Positions 1 to 10,360 of a stretch of DNA of 64,000 bases are shown piece after piece. Position numbers and translations under genes: made by a program. Each line of letters opens with the position of its first letter. Position 1 is the first letter of the stretch. The notes under the pieces were generated by a model. It was given only the letters and a program-made list of their open reading frames with translations. It did no database searches and was not told the origin of the DNA. This stretch comes from Semisulcospira habei (Eukaryota; Mollusca; Gastropoda; Semisulcospiridae): assembly GCA_036245525.1 (NCBI GenBank), contig BTPG01000001.1, forward strand, positions 217,189,621 through 217,253,620. The letters run 5' to 3'.

Positions 1-87
1 AACGAGCTGATGTAAAGAACAAACTAAAATCAACTAAGCACATGAAGGTCATTTTACAGACAGATCAGCCCACTGGGTATGGATTAG
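1..87 (+). pseudogene. 3' end of packaging ATPase gene, copy D
   Basis: The first 87 bases encode the last ~29 residues of the FtsK/HerA-type packaging ATPase seen whole at 22303-22914, including the ending TDQPTGYGL. The rest of the gene lies outside the window. The final codons are cut off by the insertion starting at 88. It is followed (after the insertion) by the small MTD gene array and then the polymerase on the same strand, which is the gene order of copy B. Confidence 0.75.
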
Positions 88-1670
88 CAGGGGCAGATCC
101 AGGGGTGTCTAGACAGGGGGGGAGGGGGAGGAGGCCCGACAGCCCTCCCTTCCCCCTCCCCCCTGTTTTTCAAACTGTGTCATACAAAAGAAATCCAGAC
201 CAAAACAGTGACTATCAGGTGAGCATAAATTCATAATAAAGAAAGAAACGCACTTAAAAAGAACAAATTACAAATTAGTTGTGTTGAAATTATTCTTTCT
301 TGGTGCTTTTCTTTTTGGGATTTTCTTTATAAATTGTACTATAGTGTTGTAACCGTTCGCTCTAGGCTTGTTTCTTTTTTTCTTTCCTTTTTTTTTGTGT
401 GTTTTTTTTTTTGTTTGTTGGGGTTTTCTGAGAGATATTTAGAGTTTGCAGAGGTTACGATTTTTATTTGTTAAAACATTTCTTCTTTCATCTCGGGACA
501 CAGCACCACTTTTGGCACTTTTTAAAAAGTTTAAATGGAAGGGCTAATCATATCTACATGCACTTGACCTCCTCCCCAACTACACCCCACCTCCCTAACA
601 AAACAAGATTAATCTGGCACTTCTGATTCTTATATGGTGTTAATTTTATTATTGAAAAGAATGTTCTACCTAGAGTTTCTGCAGGAGCAATCACCTTGTG
701 TTTGAAAACAACACTGCACTACCAAGTACTCCTCAGTCTGAGGAACAACACAGTCATTTGTAAAAATTGTGATACTGCTCTATACACCCACAAACCTCCT
801 CCATATGAGGAACACGATCAGATCACAGAAATAGTCATGATCACTCATGATGTATACCTCTTACACTGGATGACGATTACTTAAGGGTTAGTTCAAGGTT
901 GATCAAAATCAAGACATTTCACACCTCCCCTCTGGTGACACGCAGCATTGACCACATTGCTACTCTGATGGGCACTTGTGCATGTCCATGGAAGACAAAG
1001 CTATGCAATCTGTGTGAGGCTGTGCTCAGAGAGTGTTGTGTGACAGGATTAGGGGATTAGCAATTACTTGTGACACTCGGGCCATTTGGCTGCTCGCAGC
1101 GCAGTTGATTTCTCGCTTTCTGATCACAGTTGGCGTGTACACAGGCATAGACTTATACCTAGATGACTGCCACGTATGAGGATGCAATACCATTCATATC
1201 GAACAGAAAGAGGTAATGCTTTTCATGAGCCCCTGTGACTGAAGGGGCACATGAAACTCTATGCCTGGATTATGGACTGAGCTGGGCCCCAGTTCAGCAA
1301 TGATTGGACACTTTTCCACCCCTGGGTTGAGCAGCAGTCAGCGGCTTATTGCCTCAGTCTGAGGATGCATTGAAGATTGTATCGCACAGCAAGAGGCACT
1401 GATTTACATGAGCCCCTGTGAGTGCGGGGCACATGGCACTCTATGTCTGCATGAAGTACTCTGACAGGTGCATGTAAGGAGTGCCAAGTGAGGATATTTG
1501 ACTATAGGCCCATGAACACACTATGTTCACCCACCGATCCCATGGGATAATTGTAAAATACACCGTACAAGAAAAGAAGAATCATTGAATTGTAAAACAG
1601 AACTCCACAAATAACCATCCCCAAAAAAATTTTGGTCAGGCCCCCACCCCCACCCCTGGATCTGCCACTG
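88..1670. mobile_element. 1.6-kb non-autonomous DNA transposon with 20-bp TIRs
   Basis: The segment opens with CAGGGGCAGATCCAGGGGTG and closes with the inverse of CAGTGGCAGATCCAGGGGTG (1651-1670), so 20-bp terminal inverted repeats with one or two mismatches. It interrupts the ATPase stop region; TTAG occurs on both sides (84-87 and 1672-1675). The TIR sequence resembles hAT-like elements, but an 8-bp duplication is not visible, so the superfamily is unresolved. No transposase is seen. Inside, a ~67-bp segment is repeated directly at about 1200-1266 and 1382-1448. Confidence 0.65.
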
Positions 1671-1709
1671 TTTAGTAAATTAATGTATTCTTTTGTTTTG
1701 ATCCTAAAA

Positions 1710-2036
1710 TTGACGGACAGACAAGTTGATATTACAGACTGCTTCAGAGATGTTCGACACTTTAATCAGATAAGAGAGTCCAAACAACCTGACATAAGTC
1801 TCTCAGCGCAAGCGATGATATACATTACATATAATGTGACTTTGGAATATATTGATGAGAAACCCTTTATAGAGTACATGACCATTACTGTTAGTCTTAA
1901 GACACATACTTTTAAAGTTGATGATAACTGGTTTAAGACAGTGTGTGAACACATACACTTATTCAAACAATTATATCAACCAAATCTGTTTATTGTAGGT
2001 GTTACAGTCAATAAAGTGTTATTACACATACAGTAA
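1710..2036 (+). pseudogene. MTD small gene, array copy 1 (start codon lost)
   Basis: This 108-codon reading frame belongs to a small gene family that starts MTD and ends in a conserved VTNKV-like/LHIQ block. It is the first of five tandem copies between the ATPase end and the polymerase of copy D. The ATG present in copies 2 and 4 is TTG here, so the gene probably cannot start normally. No transmembrane segment or known domain is apparent; the protein looks beta-rich. Function is unknown. Single homologues stand beside the polymerase in copies A (29028-29372) and B (53087-53442). Confidence 0.6.
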
Positions 2037-2057
2037 TATTTTGTTTTGGTCATAAAA

Positions 2058-2360
2058 ATGACGGACAGACAAGTTGATATTACAGACTGCTTTAGAGATG
2101 TTCAACACTTTAATCAGATAAGAGAGTCCAAACAACCTGACATAAGTCACTCAGTGCAAGTGATGATATACATTATATATAATGTGACTTTGGAATATAT
2201 TGATGAGAAACCCTTTGTAGAGTACATGACTATTACTGTTAGTCTTAAGACACATACTTTTAAAGTTGATGATAACTGGTTTAAGACAGTGTGTGAACAC
2301 ATACACTTTATTCAAACAATTATATCAACCAAATCTGTTTATTGTAGGTGTTACAGTTAA
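2058..2360 (+). pseudogene. MTD small gene, array copy 2 (3' frameshift)
   Basis: The gene begins MTDRQVDITDCFRDVQHF, nearly identical to copies 1 and 4. The preceding bases are GTCATAAAAATG, the AT-rich start context seen for most genes of these elements. About 20 codons from the end a one-base change shifts the frame, so the family's conserved ending is read out of frame and the ORF closes early. The following 40 bases match the ends of the sister copies. Function unknown. Confidence 0.6.
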
Positions 2361-2406
2361 TAAAGTGGTATTACACATACAGTAATATTTTGTTTTGGTC
2401 ATAATA

Positions 2407-2664
2407 ATGACAGACAGACATGTTGATGTTACAGCCTGCCTCAGATACATTCAACAGTTTAAACAGTTAAAAACACATGCTAAACAACCTGACATAAGCC
2501 TCTCAGTACCAACAGTAATATACATGACAGGAAATATAACTTTGGATGTCCAAGATATCATACCTCAATTCATACTAACAGTGACTCTTGATATTAAGTT
2601 GCATACTTTTAGAGTTATTGATGCCGCCTGTAACTGGTTTAAGACAGTGTGTTCATCTACATGA
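2407..2664 (+). pseudogene. MTD small gene, array copy 3 (divergent, truncated)
   Basis: This copy starts MTDRHVDVTACLRYIQQF and is clearly related to copies 1, 2 and 4 but much more divergent, with a different middle. It most resembles the broken copy 5 (3247-3453); both share a QFKQLKTH segment. The frame stops about 20 codons short; the downstream bases still resemble the family's 3' end. The pairing (1,2,3) and (4,5) suggests that a unit holding at least two different paralogues was duplicated. Confidence 0.55.
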
Positions 2665-2775
2665 ATTAAATCTTAATTTTGTCAGTATTACAGTCATTAA
2701 AGTGGTATTACACATACAGTATTTTTTTCTATTTATTATTTTGTCAGACAAATAAAAATAATCAACAATGCTCAA

Positions 2776-2868
2776 CGAGACGATGTAAAAAACAAATTAA
2801 AATCAACTAAGCACATGAAGGTCATCTTAAAGACAGATCAGCCCACTGGGTATGGATTAATAAATTAA
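2776..2868 (+). pseudogene. Duplicated 3' end of packaging ATPase gene
   Basis: These bases repeat the last ~30 codons of the ATPase gene with its TAA stop, matching both the window's first 87 bases and the end of 22303-22914. Immediately upstream, 2755-2775 matches the leader and first codons of the polymerase gene (AAAAATAATCAACAATGCTC). The join at about 2775 is therefore a tandem-duplication junction: polymerase start fused to ATPase tail. It marks the second unit of the MTD array. Confidence 0.7.
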
Positions 2869-2895
2869 TTTATTCTTTTGTTTTGGTCATAAAAA

Positions 2896-3225
2896 ATGAC
2901 GGACAGACAAATTGATAGTACAGACTGCTTCAGAGACGTTCAACACTTTAATCAGATAAGAGAGTCCAAACAACCTGACATAAGTATCTCAGTGCAAGTG
3001 ATGACATACATCACATATAATGTGACTTTGGAATATATTGATGAGAAACCGGCCTTTGTAGAGTACTTGACTATTACTGTTAGTCTTAAGACACATACTT
3101 TTAAAGTTGATGATAACTGGTTTAAGACAGTGTGTGAACACATACACTTATTTAAACAATTATATCAACCAAATCTGTTTATTGTATGTGTTACAGTTAA
3201 TAAAGTAGTATTACACATACAGTAA
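2896..3225 (+). CDS. MTD small gene, array copy 4 (open)
   Basis: An intact 109-codon gene, the only copy of the D array with a proper ATG and full conserved 3' end. The start follows GGTCATAAAAA. Family hallmarks are MTDRQIDSTDCFRDV at the start, a KTHTFKVDDNWFKTVC centre and VTVNKVVLHIQ at the end. No signal peptide or membrane segment is seen. Sequence change among A, B and D versions is far greater than for the neighbouring polymerase and capsid genes. Role unknown; a fast-changing element-host or element-element interaction factor is only a guess. Confidence 0.6.
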   Translation: MTDRQIDSTDCFRDVQHFNQIRESKQPDISISVQVMTYITYNVTLEYIDEKPAFVEYLTITVSLKTHTFKVDDNWFKTVCEHIHLFKQLYQPNLFIVCVTVNKVVLHIQ

Positions 3226-3246
3226 TATTTTATTTTTGTCATAAAA

Positions 3247-3453
3247 ATGACAGACAAGTTGATGTTACAGACTGCTTCATATACGTTCAACAGTTTAAAC
3301 AGTTAAAAACACATGTTAAACAACCTGACATAAGCAGACTGTAACTGGTTAATGACATCGACAGTGTGTGAACACATATACAAACGTCTACGTGAATTAA
3401 ATCTTAAGTTTGTCAGTATTGCAGTCAATAAAGTGGTATTACACATACAGTAA
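3247..3453 (+). pseudogene. MTD small gene, array copy 5 (degenerate)
   Basis: It starts ATGACAGACAAGTTGATGTT and follows the family, but about 100 bases of the middle are missing and frames are broken. The end (CAGTCAATAAAGTGGTATT) is still recognisable. It resembles copy 3 most. Directly after it come the leader and start of the polymerase gene. Confidence 0.5.
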
Positions 3454-3491
3454 TTTTTTCTATTTATTATTTTGTTGGACAAATAAAAAAT

Positions 3492-4284
3492 AATCAACAA
3501 CGCTTAAAGCTCGCAAAGCTTACAAAACGTATTTCACACAACAAACTTGCCTATATCTAATGTTCACAATGTTTATGAATCAATAGAAAACCCTTTTATG
3601 GTAGCAAGAGATAATCTTCTTGCTAATAGTGTAAAGATTCAGGTTGTTGCTAAAATAAAATTTAACAAGATAGATGGTGAAGTGTTAGTATCATTTATCT
3701 CGACAGGACAACAAAGTGTTAATGCAAAAAGAGAACTAGAGAACGTGTTTAGAAACAAAATGTTGCCTGACTTCCTATCAGCAATTGATAAGCAAAAATT
3801 GAAGGGATCTGGTTCACATGAACATGTGTACATGAACTACAACTAAGGCAGTCAATATATCATCCTATTTTAGGCAAATCATGGCTACAACTACCAACAA
3901 AGGTTGCAAACAAAAAAACTGTCGTTAATATTCAGAACAATGACAATCACTGTTTTATGTGGTATGTGCTTGCCAAACTGCACCTTGTAAAAACAAAACC
4001 TGAGCATGTATCCAACTACACCAAATTTGTAAATGAACTCAACTTCAATGGTATAGATTGTCCTGTTAAGGTGGAAGACATAGACTTGTTTGAAGAACTA
4101 AATTCTGGTATATCCATAAATGTGGGACACAGAATGTTGACAAGTTACAACCAATTAGAGTATCACCACTTACCCCAACCTACGGACAGTCAGAAGATAA
4201 ACATGTTGACATGTTACTAATAAGCTCCGGTGGTAACTTTCACTACACAATTAACAGAAACATGTCACTGCTAATTCACGGACA
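3492..4284 (+). pseudogene. Protein-primed DNA polymerase B, 5' part, copy D
   Basis: In broken frames this matches the first ~260 residues of the polymerase at 25490-28983. NVYESIEN is near 3560 and the ELENVFR region near 3735; the frame then breaks around 3845 and resumes (NNDNHCFMWYVLAKLH). The initiator region is mutated. The match ends exactly at 4284, where a Tc1-like element has inserted, and resumes at 5874. Confidence 0.75.
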
Positions 4285-4288
4285 TATA

Positions 4289-5869
4289 ATAATGTTCAAA
4301 ACTTAAGGGCCACCCCACTTTTTTGTGTCATTGTTTATCGTCGCAAGTACGCTAATAATATACAATGTTCCTTCGATCCAAATGTTTTAAAAGTTACCTT
4401 AGACAGTCCACTTTATAGGGAACAATAGACAACAATTCATCAATTTCCATGAACGTGTCAAATGCACGTAAAACATCGTCAGTTTTTGTGAAAAGCTGTG
4501 CGATATTGGCAAGTGTACCAAAGGCAGGCAAGTGGAAAAACTCGGTAAAGTCATGATGCACGTGCTAAAGGGGTCAGTTGTGAACACTGAGCACTTCTGT
4601 TTAGCTACAAATACCGGTACAGTAGGGGCATAAGTGTCACTTTCCTAACCATGCCACCACAACGAAGCCTAAAGCCAGTAGATCTAGGCCGGGCACTAGC
4701 ATGGCTGCAGGATGGAATTTCCGGATGAGAAGTTGGGAGACGTCCTAGGGGTGTCCCATTCAGTGATCCAGAGGCTGCTGGCACGATTCCGACAAACTGG
4801 AAGGGCAGAACGACACCGATGTGTGGCAGCTCTGTGCAACCAAACTGTCACGTCAACCATTCTGCAACATCAACTGATGCAAGCTGCAAACGTTGACGTC
4901 AACAGAAGCACAGTCTGCCGATGTCTGCGCGAAATTGGCCTGGCTTCATGCAGAGCAACAATGAGAATACCACTCACTCCAGCTCATCGCAGAGCCAGGT
5001 TGCCTGGTGTCGTCAACATGTGAGGTGGAACAGACTCCAGTGGACTCAGGTTCTGTTTACTGCTGAGTCACGGTTCATTGTGTCCTTCGACGACGGCAGG
5101 GTGAGGGTCTGGAGACACCAGGGCGAGCGATTCATGGATGGATGCGTCCAAGAGGCGGATTGCTACGGAGGGGGCTCAGTCATGTTCTGGGCAGGTTTCA
5201 GCTGGGAAGGCAGGGACCCCCCCCCCCCCCTCCACGTCATCCGAGTGGCACCCTCACTGGACTGCGCTATCCGGACGAGATTCTGCAGCCCCTCATCCAG
5301 CCAGCTCTCCAAGCCATAGGCGACAATGCTGCTCTGCAGGACGATAACACTCGACCTCATCACGCCCGTGTGGTGGATGAGTATCTTGAGCAACGGGGCA
5401 TCATGAGGATGGAGTGGCCAGCTCATATATTCGATCTGGTGCCCATCGAGCACCTCTGGGACGTAACAACGTGTAATCAGCAACCACCACCCCCCCCCCC
5501 CATCCCCCCCACCTCAAGGCGTCCCCAAGCTGACTCAGTTCCTGCATCAAGAGTGGGAGGCGATTCCACAACATGTTCGCCGAACCCTGGTGAACTCCAT
5601 GCGTCAACGCTGCATTGAATGCTTGGCTGCAAACGGTGGGTACACTAGCTACTGACTGGCCCAGTCTTGTGTGACTTTTCAAATGGGGGGTGGGTGAACA
5701 TTCTAACGTACTGCTGTTGTTACAATTGCTTGATTTACTCAAAACTTAAATGAAATTGTTACTGAATAAATTATTAAAGTACTAACTCTAAGTATTGTGT
5801 AACACATTATTTGTGTGGTTTTGTCGGTGCGTCTGCAATAAAAAGTGGCCCTGAAGTTTTGACCATTAG
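4289..5869 (+). mobile_element. Tc1-like DNA transposon inserted in polymerase pseudogene
   Basis: The element has ~25-bp inverted ends: ATAATGTTCAAAACTTAAGG on the left and, read inward from the right, CTAATGGTCAAAACTTCAGG. TATA stands on both sides (4285-4288 and 5870-5873), consistent with the TA target duplication of Tc1/mariner elements. The polymerase pseudogene is continuous if the element is ignored, so the insertion is younger than that gene copy. Confidence 0.85.
4650..5640 (+). pseudogene. Tc1-like transposase (decayed)
   Basis: The start MPPQRSLKPVDLGRAL (4650) leads into a helix-turn-helix region (GVSHSVIQRLLARF), then an R-L-P-x-V segment, WTQVLFTAESRF, VWRHQGERF, GGGSVMFWAGF, DDNTRPHHARVVDEYL and PIEHLWD. 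These are the order and motifs of Tc1-family DDE transposases. Frames change at about 4720, 5020, 5215 and 5490, the last two beside long C runs. The first catalytic position, normally D in FSDESRF, reads A (TAESRF). D of DDNTRPHH and E of PIEHLW remain. It cannot be active as it stands. Confidence 0.85.
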
Positions 5870-6186
5870 TATAAAACAAAACACAAAGAGAAACAGGAAT
5901 TTTGTAGGAAATGTTTACAAAGGTTTTCCTCTATTAAGTTAGCACACAAACATGTTCAACATTGCAGGTCAGCTGATGACATTGAAACAATACTTAGGTA
6001 TCCAGATCCTGGTAGCAAGGTATATTTCAAGAACTATGGGAATCGGCAAAAGCTGCCGTTTGTAGTGTATGCTGATTTTGAATCACTGGTTGTACCATAC
6101 GAAGGACCTGTTCCAAAAGCACTGCGGAAGACCGTAAAATTAAGTGACCAAGTGGTGTGCTCCTACGGATACATTCTTGCTAAGTC
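5870..6186 (+). pseudogene. DNA polymerase B, exonuclease-start region, copy D
   Basis: The polymerase pseudogene continues after the Tc1-like element. It holds the zinc-finger-like segment that ends KHVQHCR and the exonuclease I motif VYADFESLVVPYEG (about 6062-6105), then the VVCSYGYI stretch. Frames are mixed. The match stops at 6186, where a SINE-like retroposon has inserted. Confidence 0.75.
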
Positions 6187-6442
6187 TCCACTTTGGTATC
6201 AGTTTCAGCCCACTTAATCAAATTTCAAATACAAACGATTTTGAATTTCCAAAAACTACAGTAGCTCGCTTGAGCTTGCCCTTAGCACCACGTGAATGTT
6301 CTGTGTTTGTACAGTGTGTGAGTGAATGCGCGTGATTCACGTGAGCGTGCTTGTTGGGTTCAGTTCGCGGCGGCGCTTTGAGCCGATTTTCAATTGGGAT
6401 AAAGCGCCTATTTAATGCGCTTATTATTATTATTATTAAGTC
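6187..6442 (+). mobile_element. SINE-like retroposon with (TTA)n tail
   Basis: About 250 bases with no homology to the polymerase interrupt it. The insert ends in ATAAAGCGCCTATTTAATGC followed by (TTA)n, and TAAGTC is present on both sides (6181-6186 and 6437-6442), a target-site duplication. A related partial copy lies at 40691-40850. The GCGC/(TTA)n tail resembles a repeat type widespread in marine invertebrates; I see no clear tRNA-type promoter boxes. Confidence 0.65.
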
Positions 6443-7550
6443 AGACTGCATACCAAACCTGTTATCAACAGAGGTGAAAATGCAGCAGGTGAGTTTTTAA
6501 CAGACATTAGACAACTACACAATAGCGTAGTACATTATCTCACAACGTGTCAAAAGCCTATGGTGATGACACAAGTGGATAAACTAAATTTTAATACAGT
6601 GGAGGTATGTTGGATTTGTGAACAACACCTGGGTGGTGATAAAGTTCATGATCACGATTACATAACTTGATGTTACAGAGGTGCCCGCTCATAGTGCATG
6701 TAACTTAAAGCTAAATTAGATTCTAAGACATATAAACTACCTATCTTTTTCCACAATCTCAAAGGATATTATTCACACATTATCATGCAGGCTGTAGACG
6801 AGTCTTACAAGAATATTAAGTGTATTGCCCAGACAACTTAAAGTACTTGACTTTTAGGTTACACAACAAATTAATCTTTTATGACTCTATGCAACATTTG
6901 TCCTCAGGGCTTGTGTGTCTGGAAGAAGGGCTGACAGCGTTTCCAATAACAAGTAAATACTTTGAGCCAGAGTTAACCAAGAAAGGTGTCTATGAGTACA
7001 TTAGTGACTGGGTTGCATTTGAGGAAACGTCTCTGCCTCCAAAAGAGAAATTTTATTCTACACCAAATGGTAAAAGAATTTCTGACTCTGAATACCAACA
7101 TACTCTTGATGCTTGGGGTAAACTAGGGTGTCAAACGATTGGTGACTATCATGACCAGTACTGACGTTTGCTTGCTAGCAGACATATTTGAAAGTTACCA
7201 TGAAAATGGTTTGTTGCACTACAGTCTTGACCCAGCTAGCTACATAACTAGTCCTGGCATGATATGGGATGCATTTTTTAAATCCAGTAAGATACAGAAA
7301 GACTTGCTGTCTGATCGCATGATGGTTGACATTGTGGAACGTGGTTTGAGAGGTGGCATAAGTATAGTTGCAAACAATTATGCCAAAGCTAACAATATCT
7401 TGACCTTGACGCCATAAGGTCAAGGTCATATATTACGTACCTGGACGCTAATAACCTTATGACTGGGCCATGACTGAATTATTGACCTTGAAACACTTTC
7501 AACTGCATGATTTGTCACATTGTGCTATAACTCACTTAAAGTGTGACTAA
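6443..7550 (+). pseudogene. DNA polymerase B, central part, copy D
   Basis: It matches residues ~370-730 of the copy A polymerase: CWICEQHLGGDKV with the HNH-like DHDY..., the exonuclease II-like FHNLKGYYSH region, then FYDSMQHLSSGL, KLGCQTIGDYHDQY and GLRGGISIVANNYAKANN, and a damaged YVDANNLYGW (polymerase motif A) near 7435. Several stops and frameshifts are present. Homology fades at about 7550, so the palm motifs B and C are absent. A 27-base palindrome-like segment (ACCTTGAC...GTCAAGGT) sits at 7402-7428. Confidence 0.7.
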
Positions 7551-8025
7551 CGTCAAATTTGTATTCCCAAAATTACTAAAATTTTGTTTCCGTTATGTCT
7601 TGAAATGTCTTTTTTGTACTGTCAAAATTATGATGTGGGGTGTGTAAGCGGAGAAAACGCCGTTGACATGCAGGTGAAGTTGCAACGAGAAGTAACTTTA
7701 AGGCACATCCGGCAAAACGGTACATGGGCTAGATGTCCCTTGGGGGGGGGGGGGGGGGGTCTAAATTCCCCCAGAAGGGAATTTGTTATAGCATTTAAAA
7801 TATTTTTTCCCAGATTGGCGGGGGGGGGGGGGGGGTTAAAACTCCCCAAAAGGGATTTTGTTATGGCATTTAAACTATTTTTTTTTTTGGTCCCAAATCA
7901 ACCCTTGCTTACACCACACTGACTGGCAAGAGGGAGGAGGGTGGTGATGGTGGGTGATGAATGGAGGAGGGCTATCAATATATATATTTTGTACAGAGCC
8001 TTGTAAACAATAGATGCAAAGTGCA
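7551..8025. other. No gene; G-run tandem duplication
   Basis: No coding region is recognised. At 7738-7890 a ~75-base unit occurs twice in tandem: a run of 15 or more G, then an A-rich stretch containing AAGGGA and TTTGTTAT.GCATTTAAA. The duplication and G-runs look like a repeat remnant. Confidence 0.5.
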
Positions 8026-8029
8026 ATAG

Positions 8030-8205
8030 AGAGTGGAACCACAGTTGCAAGGATCGTGTGATCCACTGTTGAAACAATACATAGCAGCGTATGATTTCTT
8101 TCAGAGCATTGGTGATTTCGATGATTATATAGCCAGGTCCCTGGAGCTGCTATCACCTGTGACTAGGGGGCGTCATGCTCAGCCTAAAATCAGTGTGAAG
8201 CCAAG
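8030..8205 (+). CDS. Possible host exon, unidentified protein
   Basis: An open stretch of 58 codons reads smoothly as ordinary protein (PLLKQYIAAYDFFQSIGDF, then DDYIARSLELLSP). It is bounded by AG at 8028-8029 and by AAG|GTATTT at 8203-8211, which would serve as splice acceptor and donor. The acceptor lacks a good pyrimidine tract. Base composition is more even than in the flanking DNA. I do not recognise the protein. It could equally be a fragment of a retroposed or decayed gene. Confidence 0.3.
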
Positions 8206-8578
8206 GTATTTTACTACTATTTTAAACTGTGTTTATATAATTTAACTGATTCAGTTATATTATAAACATGCAGATGGCCCTTGTTGTTGACTCATGTGAT
8301 AGCAAAAAGGAGTCTATTTGCTGGTCCAACGGCTGTCTTTGTCTATTGTAAACTGTAATGTTGACATTTTCTTCCGAGACTACTAAAGCCACAATCTTTA
8401 TAATTGACCCAACAAAAAAACTGTGAAACGATTATTTTAAAGTAGTTGATTTGATTTCATTTTGATGTGAAATTCTTATTATTTATGGTTTTGTGTAGGT
8501 TTACACAGCCACAACCGTATTTTTTAGATTTGAGAAGAAATTTTGTGAAATTTCATTCTAAAGAGGGGGGGGGGGGTA
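8206..8578. other. No gene recognised
   Basis: AT-rich sequence without coding signal. The stretch 8355-8412 (CTTCCGAGACTACTAAAGCC) resembles the core of the 164-bp repeat family at 10.4-14.3 kb and the repeats at 9.75 kb. A run of G lies just before 8577. Confidence 0.4.
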
Positions 8579-9596
8579 ATGTTACGATTGTGGTTGTGTT
8601 GTCCTGTGAGAGCATACATGTGTTAATCGTAGGAAACGATCTGATATTTATTTGAGCTATCATGGTTACGATTCACGTATCTTTTTAGTAAGATTTTCTT
8701 TTGTTCGCGCGTTGAGAGCGGAAGTTGCTTTGTTATTATGTTAAGTTTAACCGGAAGCTTCTAGAAAAGTCGCACGGAGAACAGCGGTCGATCTTTGTTT
8801 TGCATAGATTCGAGGAGTATAGATTAGAACCTTGGAGCAGGTCGCTCTGTCTTGTGGCCGCGTACGTGTGTCGTCAGAAGAGTAAGAAACATTTCGCTAC
8901 TTTGTTTTATAGACGAGTCATAGTTGTTTACTGTTCGCGTGAAGTTGGCAGCCAGTCAGTACTGTTTTTGAAAGATCGTGAAAGTTCTGGAAGATTCCGA
9001 CTAGGTCGTGAACTGCCTACCATACTTTTGTGAGACGTCATTTTACATTGGGATTTGGCGCTGAATTGAGCAGCCGAATTTTTGTAGCCTATTGTAGTTA
9101 TTCCAGAAAATTCCTTCTTTATTAATATTTATGAGTTTCAGTTACGGGTTCCATTCTGATTGGTTGCGTTGAATGATTTTCTTGGATTATTCTGGAAATT
9201 GGTTGTACTATAAAAGATTGATGCTGGGAAGCACATATATACATTGTCTTGCATTGTCGGTTGTAGAGACACACAGTTTATCGTAGGTACGTGGCCCGTA
9301 TAGGGTGTACATTGTGAGAGACACAGCGTAACGGTGTGGTGTACGTTGTATGAGAAACATTGTGTCGCCAGTGTGGACATTTGCAGAAGAGACTTTGTAT
9401 CAACATTGGTGCATTTGGAAATGCATTGTGTGGAGATCGCATCGCTGAATTAAAATATTGTTGGAACTGTTACTCCAGTATTGTCTACATCCTTAAGCCA
9501 CGTGTGACGGGTTGCAGCTGAATGAAGTTTATTTAAAAGAACCTTACGTGCGTGCGTCTGGTGTGTTTACCACACGACTACGACCCCACCACGTAA
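8579..9596 (+). repeat. Candidate solo LTR
   Basis: The segment begins TGTTACG and ends CGTAACA, an exact 7-bp terminal inverted repeat of the TG...CA type. It holds a TATA box (CTATAAAAG, 9208) and a downstream ATTAAAAT (9449), the usual LTR order of promoter then polyadenylation signal. No matching 4-6-bp duplication is visible at the flanks and no second LTR or internal coding region is present. The call rests on structure only. Confidence 0.35.
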
Positions 9597-10360
9597 CATC
9601 GATACATTCTGAAAAACTATTGTCAACCTCACACCCAAAATACCTGATGGTTAGACCTGCCTACCCAGGGAGGGGGGATCCTAAGGCCCTTTCTGGGGTA
9701 TTACTACCCCCCCCCCCCCCCCCGTCCACTTTCTGTATGGTAAACTGTGTAATGTTGACGTTTATTCCGAGACTACTCAAACCACAATCTTCATAATTGA
9801 CACGATACTTTGTGGACATAATTGACCCAACGATACTTTGTGGCAAGACCTGTGTAGACAAACATGTACAAGTTTCATCGACTTTCTAAAAAAGGCCGTA
9901 TGTCGATACATTCTGAAAAAAACTATTGTCAACCTCACACCCAAACTACCTGATGTTAGATCTGCCTATCCGGAGAGGTGGGGGTGGGGGTCCAAAGGCC
10001 CTTTTCGGGGTGTTACTATCCCCACCCCCCACCCCCCGCCCCCTTATTAGATATTTCGGCCACTGGAAGACAGTCTAGTGTTGGGGAGAACTCTTGTCTT
10101 GTTATGAAAGTCCTACACAAAAAGTTGGACGCCCCCCCCCCCCCCCCCCCCCCCCGAGGTAAATGACTAGCACCTACTATGCTTATTAATTTGATGACTG
10201 CTTCGAAAGGTCAAAGGCAGCAAGAGGTCGGCGGTTATGTAAAAGAGATGCCTAACTGGGTACAATATAATTATTTCTAGAAACTTAGTAGTACAATTTG
10301 GCACAAAAGTTCCTGATGACAAGACCTATTGGGAGGGGGGAGGGGGGGGGGGGGCTCACA
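9597..10360. repeat. Direct repeats with poly-C tracts
   Basis: A segment starting CGATACATTCTGAAAAA and running through CAACCTCACACCCAAA, CCTGATG and AAGGCCC to a C-run occurs twice, at about 9599-9723 and 9904-10040. A still longer C-run lies at 10130-10155. The spacer holds CCGAGACTACTCAAACCACA, related to the 164-bp repeat family. No gene. Confidence 0.55.
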
